From: an uncultured Prevotella sp.
Lineage (GTDB): Bacteria > Bacteroidota > Bacteroidia > Bacteroidales > Bacteroidaceae
Reading direction: 5' to 3'
NCBI GenBank assembly: GCA_937907705.1
Contig: CALCVP010000077.1
Location: 1-23,602 of the forward strand
Length of the DNA stretch: 23,602 bases
Shown here: in pieces, positions 14,909-23,602 of the stretch
Layout of the letters: the number at the start of each line of letters is the position of its first letter
Position numbering within the stretch: position 1 is the first letter of the stretch
Translations under genes and position numbers: made by a program
Notes under the pieces: generated by a model
What the model was told of the DNA's origin: nothing
The model's input: the letters and a program-made list of their open reading frames with translations, nothing else
The model's database searches: none

Positions 14909-16465
14909 TCAGTATTGTGGATTCTGTGTCAACACATTGTTGCTCTTGTCTATTTCGCTCTGTGGTATAGGAAGCAGATAGTCGCGGCTATCGTCAAAAT
15001 TGCGGCCTTTCTGCACATTGTATTTAGCGGCATAGGCACGCATCACCTCGCCAAAACGATGCTGACGCATAAGGTCATCACGGCGCCATCCTTCCATTGC
15101 CAGTTCCACACGACGCTCATGCCAAATGATTTGACGCAACGCATCCTTGCCGGTTTCTGTAATATCGGGCAGCGTCTGTGCGGTAACATGTGGCACATAA
15201 GCCTGACGGTCTTTGCGTGGGTCCACAGGATTCGTGTTGCGCGCACGCTGACGTATCAAGTTTAGATAATGGAGTGCCTCTGTGGATTTGTTGTTTTCAT
15301 TGAGGGCCTCAGCATAGAGCAACAATATATCTGCATAACGAATAAGGCGTATATTGTAACTTATCATCCACACATCATAGCCAGCCTTGTCTGCGGCAGG
15401 TACTGTCATCTTATAGTCATGAAAGCCTGTTGCTGACTGATGGTTGTCTTGTTCCTGTTCATCGCCTATATAGCGGTCGCCAGTGCGTGTGAATACATAC
15501 GTCTGTCGTGGGTCATCTTTATCAAAAGCATTGAACAAGTCGGTAGTCGGCACATGGAAGCCATAGCCTTGGTAGCCTGACACATCACGGCTGGTAAAGA
15601 AGTGCGGCACATTAGTACCTGTGGCAATGTTCTTGTCGAAAAGCTGGTTAGGTATCTCAAATACAGACTCTGAACTGTTATTATACTCTTTGCGCCAGTT
15701 CATACCATAGTCAGGCAGCAGCGAATAATCCTTATCCACCTCCACTATCTCATGAAGTATCTGCTCAGCATTGGTATAGTCGCCACGAAACATGTATGTC
15801 TTAGCCAGCATGGTCTTGGCAAAGCCACGGGTAACATGGTATTGTTCGTCCTCACTATACTGTCCCTTGGCAGGCAGTGCAGAGGCTTCTTTGCAATCTT
15901 GTATAATCTGGTCATACACTTGGTCTGTTGTGGTACGAGGTGTCTTCAGTATCTCCGCAGGCGTCATTGGTTCTGTAAGCAGAGGTACACCGCCAAAGGT
16001 GGTAACCAAACTGTAATAGCCAAAAGCACGCAGAGCCTTTGCCTCATTCTCATAACGGGCAAGTATGACCTTGTCGCCTTGTGCCGTAGGAGCTTTGGCT
16101 ATAACCTCATTGCAACGGTTAATCAAACGATACAAAATTTCCCAACGACGACCTGCCTCACCATTGGTAGTGTAAACATTGAAGTTTTGAAGCTCCATTA
16201 CCTCAGCACGGTCGCCATCTGTGCTGCCTTTTAAAGCATCATCGGTAGAGCAGTCGCCCACGAAATAGAAATTGAGGGCATACTCATTCCATGTGGTTCG
16301 CAGCTGTAGATAGGCTCCTGTGAGCGCTTCTTCTATCTGCGACTGTGTCTTATAGAAGTTTTCACTGGTAGTTTTACCATATGTTGGCTCATCAAGGCTA
16401 CAACTATAAAGCGCAAATCCCGCTAAAAGCCACAATATACTATAAAATATTTTTTTCATTTTCAA
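14909..16465 (-). CDS. SusD-family glycan-binding lipoprotein
   Basis: Surface lipoprotein that caps its SusC partner and binds the target glycan. The 518-residue product has a lipoprotein signal with LYSC, so C22 is the likely lipidated residue. The mature start, SLDEPTYGKTTSENFYKTQ, and the helical repeats with the EIPNQLF, ADILLLYAEALNE and WHERRVELAMEGWRRDDLMR motifs are typical of SusD/RagB proteins. The helix-rich N-terminal domain with TPR-like units spans about 25-300 and the C-terminal domain follows to 518. Its start is 12 bases after the susC stop, so it is the last gene of the operon. The length is normal. The bound sugar cannot be read from the sequence. Confidence 0.95.
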   Translation of the reverse strand: MKMKKIFYSILWLLAGFALYSCSLDEPTYGKTTSENFYKTQSQIEEALTGAYLQLRTTWNEYALNFYFVGDCSTDDALKGSTDGDRAEVMELQNFNVYTTNGEAGRRWEILYRLINRCNEVIAKAPTAQGDKVILARYENEAKALRAFGYYSLVTTFGGVPLLTEPMTPAEILKTPRTTTDQVYDQIIQDCKEASALPAKGQYSEDEQYHVTRGFAKTMLAKTYMFRGDYTNAEQILHEIVEVDKDYSLLPDYGMNWRKEYNNSSESVFEIPNQLFDKNIATGTNVPHFFTSRDVSGYQGYGFHVPTTDLFNAFDKDDPRQTYVFTRTGDRYIGDEQEQDNHQSATGFHDYKMTVPAADKAGYDVWMISYNIRLIRYADILLLYAEALNENNKSTEALHYLNLIRQRARNTNPVDPRKDRQAYVPHVTAQTLPDITETGKDALRQIIWHERRVELAMEGWRRDDLMRQHRFGEVMRAYAAKYNVQKGRNFDDSRDYLLPIPQSEIDKSNNVLTQNPQY

Positions 16466-16477
16466 TCGATTTTAAGA

Positions 16478-19400
16478 TTAGAACTGCAAATTAACACCAA
16501 ACATAACAGTGCGAGAAGAAGGGTAACGGGTATCGTCATAGCCCATATCAAGCGGACTGTTAGCACCTAAATCCGGATCCAAGCCACTATAACCTGTAAC
16601 GGTAAAGAGGTTCTGCGCACTGACATAAAAGCGTGCCGACTTGATACGCTGCAATTTAGCCATCAAGCTGGAAGGCAAGGTATAGCCAATCTGCAAGTTC
16701 TGAAGGCGCAGATAAGAGCCGTCTTCTACCATAAATGATGAAGTGCGGTAATTGTTGTTGTCGTTGCTGGTAGTGATGCGTGGATATACTGCGTGGTCTC
16801 CCTCTTGGCGCCACGCCTTGGTATAGGCGTCTGCCAAAGCGTTCTGATAGCCTACCACTGCCAATGTGCCTTTTGATACGTTATATATATCGTTGCCCAA
16901 TGTACCTTGGAAAGAAGCTGTAAAATCAAAGCCTTTATATTCAAAACCAAGATTAAAGCCATAAACTATATCAGGATTAGGATTCCCTATAAAAGTGCGG
17001 TCTTCATCGTCATTGAGAGGTCCACTCTCACCAAGTTTGGCAAACTTGAAGTCACCGGGATGGGCATTAGGCTGTATTTTATTGCCATTTTTGTCTACAT
17101 AAGCATCTATCTCTGCTTTATTTTGGAAGATGCCTATTTGCTTATAACCATAGAAACGTCCTATTGGTCCACCTTCATAAGTGCGACTCACTGCACCTGT
17201 AAGGTATTCGGAATTAAGATGAGTAACCTTTGTCTTGTAAGTTGATACATTGGCCCCGACAAGATAGTTAAGCTTACCCACATGATTGCGATAGTTAGCC
17301 ACCAGTTCAAAACCTGTGTTCTTCAAGTCTCCCGCATTAAAGAAAGGACTGTTCGGAAAGGCTCCAAATGAAGGGATAGGCATTTGCAACAGCATATCTT
17401 TTGTTTTCTTTACATAAAAATCCATAGAGAGGTCAAGCGTATTGCCAAGTAGTGTCATGTCAAGACCTATATTAGTCTGCTGGCTGGTCTCCCATTTTAT
17501 ATCAGCATTGCCTTGATAAGTGGGCACGTAACCTTGACTCCATCCATTGCCAAAATACCACTTCTTCTCATTGTCTGTTCCGATAAGTGTCAGTGGAGCG
17601 TTGGCATCAATACGCTGGTTGCCGTTTTGTCCCCAACCGACACGCAACTTCAAGTTATCAAATACCTTGCCAAGGCCACCTTCTTTGAAGAAAGCCTCAT
17701 TACTGATACGCCATCCTAAAGAAAAAGACGGGAAATAGCCCCAACGGTTTTTCTTGGCAAAGCGCGATGAGCCGTCTGCACGAAAGCTGACAGTAGCCAA
17801 GTAGCGGTCGTCATAAGAATAGTTGACACGTCCCAGATAAGAAAGCATGGAAGTTACAGTCTGGTCGCCTGAAGTCTGGTCGCCTTCTGTCTGTGCGCTC
17901 AACACGCGATAGATAATATCGTTGCCAAGAGCATTGCGCTTGAAAGCATTGATGCCCTCACTGGTGTTCTTCTCATAAGTCATGGCTGCCATAGCATCTA
18001 CATGGTGCTTTTCAAAGTTGTGTGCATAGTTCAAGCGTTGCTCTACCAGATAGTTTATCACCTTACTGTCATTGTTGGTCAGCTCAGTCTGCGTATTGTA
18101 TTTACTCTCACGGTTGCCTAACATATCGTCAGAGAAAGTAGCAGAATAGATAGGCTTGAAACTCTTGAATGTATTATTGTTGCGTTCAAAGCTCACTTGC
18201 ACACGATAAGAAAAATCCTTTGTGAAGTTTATCTTTGCAAAGACATTACCAAACGCATTGAACATTTCATTCTTGCGGTCATTGAGTTTCAATATAGAAA
18301 CTGGGTTTGGGTCAAACGACCATTCCGTAGGTGCCCACTTGTTGTATTCATAATTCTCGGAAGAGGGGTCTACCAAAGGATTGATAACAGGAGTAAACGG
18401 GTCTGCCTTCTGTATAAAATTGAATGAAGGCAAACTGCCAGAGTCGCGCTGAGTCATACTGGCAATATTCACATTAGCACCCACAGTAATATACTTATTC
18501 AAGTCATACTCATGGCTCAAGCGACCTGTCAGACGCTTGAAACCTGTTTCTATAAGGGCACCTTCTTCATCTACATAGCCCAAGCTAAGCGATGTACGGG
18601 CGTTCTCGCTACCCGAACGCACACTGACATTATAGTTTTGGTTTAATGCACTACGTGTAACTTCTTTCCACCAATCAGTACTATAACCTTTCTTGTATTG
18701 ATTGGTAAAGCGAACTTTGTCAAAAGTAGGATCATTGGCATAAGCTGTTGTGATAAAATCATAATACTGATCGCTATTCATCATGTCCATAGCCTTATAA
18801 CTGTTGCGCACACCGATAGATGCGTCTAACGTAACAATGGTCTGCCCTTTCTTGCCACCCTTAGTGGTAATCAATATCACACCATTAGAGCCGCGGGAGC
18901 CATAGATAGCACAAGCCGATGCATCTTTGAGCACTTCCATACGCTCTATATCGGCAGGATTGATGCTGCTGATATTATCCATGAACTGACCGTCAACTAC
19001 ATACAGCGGGTTATTGTCATTTACAGTGCCAAAACCGCGTACACGGATAATGGCATCTGCACCCGGTTGACCAGAACTGGTACTTACAAAGACACCAGCT
19101 GCCTTACCTGCCAACAGGTTGGACACATTAGATGTGGCATAATTCTTGAAGTCTTTCTCACTCACAGACGACAGTGAGCCTGTAAGGTCGCTACGGCGTT
19201 GAGTACCATAACCCACCACTACAACCTCGTCTACCCTATTGTCTAACTGCAAACGAATATCATATTTTCCATTCTTCTGTGCCTTTATCTCTGTGGTTTC
19301 ATAACCCACATAAGTCACTGTTATCTTGTCTGAATTGATTTTCAGATTATAATGTCCATCAATATCCGTAACCACTACATTGGAAGTACCTGGCTCACGA

Positions 19401-19534
19401 ACTGTTGCTCCAATCAGAGGTTCACCAGTATTGCTGTCATAGACAGTACCACTAATGGACTTACCTCCTTGTTGTGCATACGCTGAAGAAGTTAAAAGCA
19501 TAGCGCATGAAAGGGTCATTATTTTTTTGTTCAT
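16478..19534 (-). CDS. SusC-family TonB-dependent glycan transporter
   Basis: Outer-membrane transporter that moves oligosaccharides into the periplasm using TonB energy. The 1018-residue product has a signal peptide (1-20, SSAYA), a carboxypeptidase-like regulatory domain with SGTVYDSNTGEPLIGATV (about 29-46), a TonB-box-like segment DEVVVVGYGTQRR, and a plug domain with the VRGFGTVNDNNPLYVVDG and MEVLKDASACAIYGSRGSNG motifs characteristic of SusC/RagA. A long 22-strand barrel fills the rest, ending in RTVMFGVNLQF with a terminal phenylalanine. It lies 16 bases after the upstream exported protein and 12 bases before susD, so it is part of the same transcript. The length and motifs are complete. 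Confidence 0.97.
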   Translation of the reverse strand: MNKKIMTLSCAMLLTSSAYAQQGGKSISGTVYDSNTGEPLIGATVREPGTSNVVVTDIDGHYNLKINSDKITVTYVGYETTEIKAQKNGKYDIRLQLDNRVDEVVVVGYGTQRRSDLTGSLSSVSEKDFKNYATSNVSNLLAGKAAGVFVSTSSGQPGADAIIRVRGFGTVNDNNPLYVVDGQFMDNISSINPADIERMEVLKDASACAIYGSRGSNGVILITTKGGKKGQTIVTLDASIGVRNSYKAMDMMNSDQYYDFITTAYANDPTFDKVRFTNQYKKGYSTDWWKEVTRSALNQNYNVSVRSGSENARTSLSLGYVDEEGALIETGFKRLTGRLSHEYDLNKYITVGANVNIASMTQRDSGSLPSFNFIQKADPFTPVINPLVDPSSENYEYNKWAPTEWSFDPNPVSILKLNDRKNEMFNAFGNVFAKINFTKDFSYRVQVSFERNNNTFKSFKPIYSATFSDDMLGNRESKYNTQTELTNNDSKVINYLVEQRLNYAHNFEKHHVDAMAAMTYEKNTSEGINAFKRNALGNDIIYRVLSAQTEGDQTSGDQTVTSMLSYLGRVNYSYDDRYLATVSFRADGSSRFAKKNRWGYFPSFSLGWRISNEAFFKEGGLGKVFDNLKLRVGWGQNGNQRIDANAPLTLIGTDNEKKWYFGNGWSQGYVPTYQGNADIKWETSQQTNIGLDMTLLGNTLDLSMDFYVKKTKDMLLQMPIPSFGAFPNSPFFNAGDLKNTGFELVANYRNHVGKLNYLVGANVSTYKTKVTHLNSEYLTGAVSRTYEGGPIGRFYGYKQIGIFQNKAEIDAYVDKNGNKIQPNAHPGDFKFAKLGESGPLNDDEDRTFIGNPNPDIVYGFNLGFEYKGFDFTASFQGTLGNDIYNVSKGTLAVVGYQNALADAYTKAWRQEGDHAVYPRITTSNDNNNYRTSSFMVEDGSYLRLQNLQIGYTLPSSLMAKLQRIKSARFYVSAQNLFTVTGYSGLDPDLGANSPLDMGYDDTRYPSSRTVMFGVNLQF

Positions 19535-19550
19535 AGGTTTAGATTTAATT

Positions 19551-21293
19551 TTATTTATATGATATTATTATGTTTTTATTGTCTTTTATCTTTCCATGCT
19601 TGACACTAAGTCGAACACCCTCAGGCAATTCATAAATAACTGCAGCTTGCTTGGCTGGTATAGATAAAGAACACAAGCCACTGACACCACGCGCCACATA
19701 TTGTTTTGACACAATATCAAACAAATCATAACTTGCACTTCCTTTCACCTTATAGATTATCCGCATCTCTTTTTCATAAGGATTGTAAACCAAATACACT
19801 GGATACGGACGCTTGGAATAGAAATCAGTAGCATTGCAGTCAAGCTTTAGTATTCCCTTTACATTAGTAGTATCTACTATAGCGCCTAAAATACCGATAG
19901 GAGCTGTACTGTAAACACTCATCATACTGGTAGTAGGATTGCCTTCTATCCACTTTGGTCCATCGCCAATGGCTACTGGAGACACACCCTTTAACGAGGC
20001 TTTGCCGTAATCATCAGCCTTACGCAGACCTTCATAGGCGATGTTGTTATCCGTAAGGTCTCGCAATTCTGGAGCCCACTGATGTTGAACATCAATATTA
20101 CGGGGGAAAAACAACCTGCAAGCGCTGGCATTATTAAGCATCCATTTACCTATAGCTGCAGCAAACTGCGGCTCATATTTAACTAAAGGTACAAAGGGCC
20201 AAGCAGGTTTTATACTATTCATTAGAAAGGCATATCCACCACCATCAGTAATACTTCCTTGCAAACCGCTGACATCATACTGTCCCCATTTACCGACAAT
20301 GATGCCCCAACCAGTACGACCTGTTTTGCTCTTGCAACCATCAAAAACCCAATCAAGCAATTTATGCACATCATACTGCTTGCCCTGTGTAGCATTAAGG
20401 TAAGCCGCTGCATAGCAACCTAATGGCAAGAGTGCCTCATAGAAACGGCTTTCTTTCTGACCAAGCAGTGCTTCAATGGCACTTTCACTATATGAAAGGT
20501 AACGGGCATCGCCAAATTTCTTATATGCACAGAGCAACACATAAGCATGGCCACCTGCCGCATCTTGCTGATAAGGGATAGCACTACGACCACCTCGTAG
20601 CTTTCCATAATCAAAATAAGAGTAATCGTAATTTCCATTTAATACAGAATCAGCCTGTACAAATTTCTCTGCAACACTGCGCATAATACGGTCTGCACCA
20701 TCAACATCAGGGAACACATCACTCACCGCATAAAAAAGAGCATTTGGAAGAATATCGTACCACCAATCGCGTCCATAGCCACCACCTAAATTAGCAACCT
20801 GAGGATTAGTATTATTCATTACTATATTCCAACCATTCGCTGAATTGAAAAAATTCTGAACCATTTTCACATAGTTAAAACCATCCTGACGAGTCTTGTC
20901 TATGCCTACAAGACCTGCACCCAATAATGTGGCTAAAGAATTGAGCGATTCATGAAATTCGCCACCATTATGCTGCGGACCTTGACGTATATCACCTACT
21001 GCTGTATACAAGCCAAAAGTAGGTTGGTCAACATTTCTACGAGCATTATCCAACCAGATGAATGGTCCCATCTTGCCCTTATTGTGCCAATCATACACAT
21101 AAGCATCAAACTTGCGAGCTTTTGTCTTCCAATCCAACATCTCATAAGAAGACGGCATGTCGGGCATAAGGTCCACACGACTAAGATGTGTCTGCTTGAC
21201 TGGTGTTCCAAAGCACTTAAAAGAACTTGCATTGATACCTAAAGAAAATAGCAGTAAGCCTGCAATCAATGTATGTAATTTAAAATTTATCAT
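19551..21293 (-). CDS. Exported protein of unrecognised family in a glycan utilisation operon
   Basis: I do not recognise this family. An open frame extends to 21419, but that would overlap the MFS gene by over 100 bases. The ATG at 21293, three bases from the MFS stop, starts a proper signal peptide (1-22, MINFKLHTLIAGLLLFSLG), so the product is about 580 residues. The mature protein is helix-rich with repeated glycine-aromatic turns: GGEFHES at 110-116, GGGYGRDWWYD at 170-180 and TGRTGWGI at 324-331. This is compatible with an alpha/alpha-toroid as in many glycosidases and lyases. A beta-rich C-terminal part (about 493-560), like those appended to such enzymes, follows. Its place between MFS and susC suggests a periplasmic or surface carbohydrate-active enzyme. 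Catalytic residues cannot be assigned. Confidence 0.75.
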   Translation of the reverse strand: MINFKLHTLIAGLLLFSLGINASSFKCFGTPVKQTHLSRVDLMPDMPSSYEMLDWKTKARKFDAYVYDWHNKGKMGPFIWLDNARRNVDQPTFGLYTAVGDIRQGPQHNGGEFHESLNSLATLLGAGLVGIDKTRQDGFNYVKMVQNFFNSANGWNIVMNNTNPQVANLGGGYGRDWWYDILPNALFYAVSDVFPDVDGADRIMRSVAEKFVQADSVLNGNYDYSYFDYGKLRGGRSAIPYQQDAAGGHAYVLLCAYKKFGDARYLSYSESAIEALLGQKESRFYEALLPLGCYAAAYLNATQGKQYDVHKLLDWVFDGCKSKTGRTGWGIIVGKWGQYDVSGLQGSITDGGGYAFLMNSIKPAWPFVPLVKYEPQFAAAIGKWMLNNASACRLFFPRNIDVQHQWAPELRDLTDNNIAYEGLRKADDYGKASLKGVSPVAIGDGPKWIEGNPTTSMMSVYSTAPIGILGAIVDTTNVKGILKLDCNATDFYSKRPYPVYLVYNPYEKEMRIIYKVKGSASYDLFDIVSKQYVARGVSGLCSLSIPAKQAAVIYELPEGVRLSVKHGKIKDNKNIIISYK

Positions 21294-21295
21294 AT

Positions 21296-22552
21296 CTAAT
21301 GTCTTGTTTCTAATTCGTTTGTCTGCTTTGTTATGTTCTTGGCAAGCGGATAAGAGAGAGTCTGCAAAGCCGCCACAATAACAAGAGCATACTTTAATGC
21401 AAAATTTTCTGATACACAATAGGCCAATACTATAAATAGAGATAGGCCGAGAAAGCGACCCGTAAACAGTCCAACTTCATGGGTCATTATATAGGTGTAT
21501 TCGTTACGTTTCTCTATACGGGCTACAACATCAATCGTTCTCATCATCACAGGATAGTATGCTAAATCATAAAGTGGTTGGAATATGACCTTGCACAACA
21601 CAAACATGATAACACCTGTCGCAGAGAACAACAAGCCATTAAAGAGGGTTCCAATGAAGAACATCAACACACTGCCCAAGAATATCCACAGACGGTCCTG
21701 AGGACGGGCTATGCGACCAAGAACATAGACCAGCACTGCTGTCAACGCTCCACTAATACCTTGAATAGCGCCAAGGGCTCCTTCATCACCGACAAAACGC
21801 ATAACAAGGATAGCAGGAGCCGTAACCAGAAATCCTTGAACCATGCCTTTAAGAACTGATAAAGCAAGCATCTTACGCCATAAAAGATGAAAACGGAAAT
21901 GGATAAAACTGGTATCGGTAGGCATTATAAACTTACCACGCCATAATATGCTTACCGCAAATAAAGTAATTGCTACTACCACTGCCATCACCGCACGATA
22001 ACATAAGTTGGCATTAAAAGTAATGCCCAACACCTCTTGGCCTGTCATACCACCTATAAAGGCTCCTATTATCAATGGCACAGTAATATTTGCCACTGAG
22101 AAAAAGAAAGATTCAAGGCCAAAATAGTAATTACGGTTACCGTCTGATGTATTGTAAAGTGCCAATAAATAACGGTTAGTCCAAAAGAAACCGGATGCAG
22201 CGCCTAACAAACAACCTGTTAAGCCCAGCTCAATAATACCAAGATGCTCTATCAGCATCATGCTTCCAAGAGAAATTCCACTGACTAATATGCCTGCTGC
22301 ATAAAGCGTCTTTATATCAAGAAGCTTCAATAGAAAGCCATTGACAAGCGATGTTACCACTACACCTACATACATAGCCAACTGATAGTAAGCTACCATG
22401 GCTGGATCGTTGGTAGTACGCATAACATAAGCTCCTGCAAATATCTCGACTACAGGCAGTACAAAAGCATAAATCATGTTGGTAAGCAGCAACACTTTCA
22501 TGTTGTGCTCTTGACCACGAAAGAACTGTATTTCCTTTAATAAACGATTCAT
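21296..22552 (-). CDS. MFS-type sugar transporter
   Basis: Inner-membrane major facilitator protein, probably bringing a sugar or short oligosaccharide from the periplasm to the cytoplasm. The 418-residue product is hydrophobic throughout, with about twelve spans in two halves (about 18-190 and 220-410). A cytoplasmic loop near 95-105 and the GAASGFFWTNRYLLAL segment near 135 resemble MFS helices. There is no signal peptide, as expected. It is 12 bases after the GH130 gene and just before the exported protein (two bases between stop and start), which shows tight co-transcription and probably coupled translation. The pairing with GH130 suggests that its substrate is the GH130 substrate. The exact subfamily is not determined. 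Confidence 0.88.
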   Translation of the reverse strand: MNRLLKEIQFFRGQEHNMKVLLLTNMIYAFVLPVVEIFAGAYVMRTTNDPAMVAYYQLAMYVGVVVTSLVNGFLLKLLDIKTLYAAGILVSGISLGSMMLIEHLGIIELGLTGCLLGAASGFFWTNRYLLALYNTSDGNRNYYFGLESFFFSVANITVPLIIGAFIGGMTGQEVLGITFNANLCYRAVMAVVVAITLFAVSILWRGKFIMPTDTSFIHFRFHLLWRKMLALSVLKGMVQGFLVTAPAILVMRFVGDEGALGAIQGISGALTAVLVYVLGRIARPQDRLWIFLGSVLMFFIGTLFNGLLFSATGVIMFVLCKVIFQPLYDLAYYPVMMRTIDVVARIEKRNEYTYIMTHEVGLFTGRFLGLSLFIVLAYCVSENFALKYALVIVAALQTLSYPLAKNITKQTNELETRH

Positions 22553-22564
22553 ATAAACAATACT

Positions 22565-23602
22565 TTAATGCTTTAGGGTTGCCAATATCTCTTGAATAGA
22601 AAAATCAGCTTGACAAATTACTTCATCACTTGCACCATAATATATATGTATGGTATCACCTTCCACTATCTGCCCATTGCTAAACACTACATTACCAAAG
22701 AAGCCAGTCTGTTCATAAGGAGCTATAGGTTCCATTATTGGTTGTTCACTTCGGGCAATAACTTTGGTTGGATCATCAATATCAAGCAGCATAGCTCCTA
22801 AGCAATAGCGGTTTTCTGCTGTGGCACCATGATAGATTTCAAGCCAACCTTCGTCTGTTTTTATAGGTGCAGCACCTGCCCCAAGACGCGCACTGTCAAA
22901 GTAGCCGGGGCGTGTAGTAGCGATGCAAATGTGTCTACCCCAATGAATACGATCAAGACTTTCAGCTACCCACATATAGTTTCCACCCAGTTCAGGACTA
23001 CTGGGACGGTGAAGTGCATAATATTTTCCATTAATTGATTGCTCAAACAAAGCGCAATCCTTATTATGAGGAGGAAATATCATACCCTCATGGGTGAAAG
23101 TTTTAAAATCAGTTGTATGCATCATACCTACGCCCACGGCCACAGATGACACTTCTGTAAAAGTAAGATAATATCCATCCGACATGGTTGCAACACGGCA
23201 ATCTTCTATGCCAAACGCCTCAGAAGGACGACTTCCAAATATAGGAGGATAAGCAGTATCTTCATAAAAGTGTGTACCATCATCACTAAAAACTAACCTG
23301 AGATAAGACAATGTTGTCAGATAATCCTGTCCTTTATACTTTATTACACGTGGATCCGATGCATCCAAGTCAGTATCATCTTTATCAAACTCCATTACTT
23401 TGAAACCTTTGCCCGTATAAACAGGAAAGCTTATCTTTCCTTCTTGCTGGCATGGACGTTCCGCTACACGTATCAATAAGGCGATACGGCCATTTAATCG
23501 GAATACACCAGGATTGAGCAAGCAAGCTATTTCCATACCTCTAATGGCTGGTTTAAAATCTTTTGGAGTCAGAACTGGGTTCTGAATGTTTCTCTTAGCA
23601 AT
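22565..23602 (-). CDS. GH130 beta-mannoside phosphorylase or hydrolase (5' end outside window)
   Basis: Cleaves beta-mannosidic bonds; GH130 members are either phosphorylases that release mannose 1-phosphate or beta-1,2-mannosidases. An ATG lies at 23536, but the frame stays open to the right edge and encodes RNIQNPVLTPKDFKP, the usual GH130 N-terminus, so the true start lies just beyond 23602. The visible 345 residues include NPGVFRLNGRIALLIRVAER, FGIEDCRV with the likely catalytic aspartate (visible residue 134), YALHRPSSP, and GAGAAPIKTDEGWLEIYHGA, all family signatures of the five-bladed propeller. The N-terminus seen leaves little room for a signal peptide, which favours a cytoplasmic enzyme. 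It is the first visible gene of the operon. I cannot choose between phosphorylase and hydrolase by eye. Confidence 0.9.
   Translation of the reverse strand: MAKRNIQNPVLTPKDFKPAIRGMEIACLLNPGVFRLNGRIALLIRVAERPCQQEGKISFPVYTGKGFKVMEFDKDDTDLDASDPRVIKYKGQDYLTTLSYLRLVFSDDGTHFYEDTAYPPIFGSRPSEAFGIEDCRVATMSDGYYLTFTEVSSVAVGVGMMHTTDFKTFTHEGMIFPPHNKDCALFEQSINGKYYALHRPSSPELGGNYMWVAESLDRIHWGRHICIATTRPGYFDSARLGAGAAPIKTDEGWLEIYHGATAENRYCLGAMLLDIDDPTKVIARSEQPIMEPIAPYEQTGFFGNVVFSNGQIVEGDTIHIYYGASDEVICQADFSIQEILATLKH

Noticed and set aside
21294..21419. N-terminal extension of the exported protein (start at 21419)
   Set aside because: It would overlap the MFS gene in another frame and add a cysteine-rich stretch before a good signal peptide. 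The ATG at 21293 fits the operon spacing.

Overview
The window looks like chromosomal DNA from a member of Bacteroidales, most likely Prevotella or a close relative. The evidence is a SusC/SusD pair, an Omp28-type protein, an M6 protease with a Bacteroidota-type C-terminal secretion tail, a DUF3467 protein next to trpS, and promoter boxes of the TAnnTTTG type in front of several genes. The genus is an inference; no rRNA is present.

Layout. (1) 1-1308, minus strand: the str ribosomal operon rpsL-rpsG-fusA, with fusA running off the left edge and a clear -7 box upstream of rpsL. (2) 1585-2625, minus: a regulator with seven predicted membrane spans fused to an AraC-type DNA-binding domain. (3) 2796-4315, minus: trpS and a DUF3467 gene, probably one transcript, closed by a strong terminator. 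(4) 4316-4795: a spacer with palindromic REP-like repeats and a terminator. (5) 4796-13602: four exported proteins that end in related tails typical of type IX secretion cargo. They are a propeller/FN3 protein (minus) and, divergently, an M6 metalloprotease, a seven-repeat beta protein and an Omp28-like thioredoxin-fold protein (all plus). (6) 13819-14526, minus: a small outer-membrane beta-barrel protein, convergent with the previous gene across a perfect bidirectional terminator. (7) 14527-14908: a second spacer carrying the same kind of palindromic repeats. (8) 14909-23602, minus: a tightly packed polysaccharide utilisation locus transcribed GH130 -> MFS transporter -> secreted protein of unrecognised family -> SusC -> SusD. 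The GH130 gene is cut by the right edge.

How the genes fit together. In the utilisation locus, SusD and SusC should capture and import an oligosaccharide. The unrecognised exported protein is placed to process it outside the cytoplasm, the MFS protein to move the product across the inner membrane, and GH130 to cleave a beta-mannoside. The substrate is therefore inferred to be a beta-mannosyl glycan. The four-protein cluster at 4796-13602 looks like a cell-surface or secreted module for proteolysis and adhesion. The most interesting points are the unrecognised protein in the utilisation locus, the seven-repeat protein beside the M6 protease, the shared tails, and the two repeat-bearing spacers about 10 kb apart.
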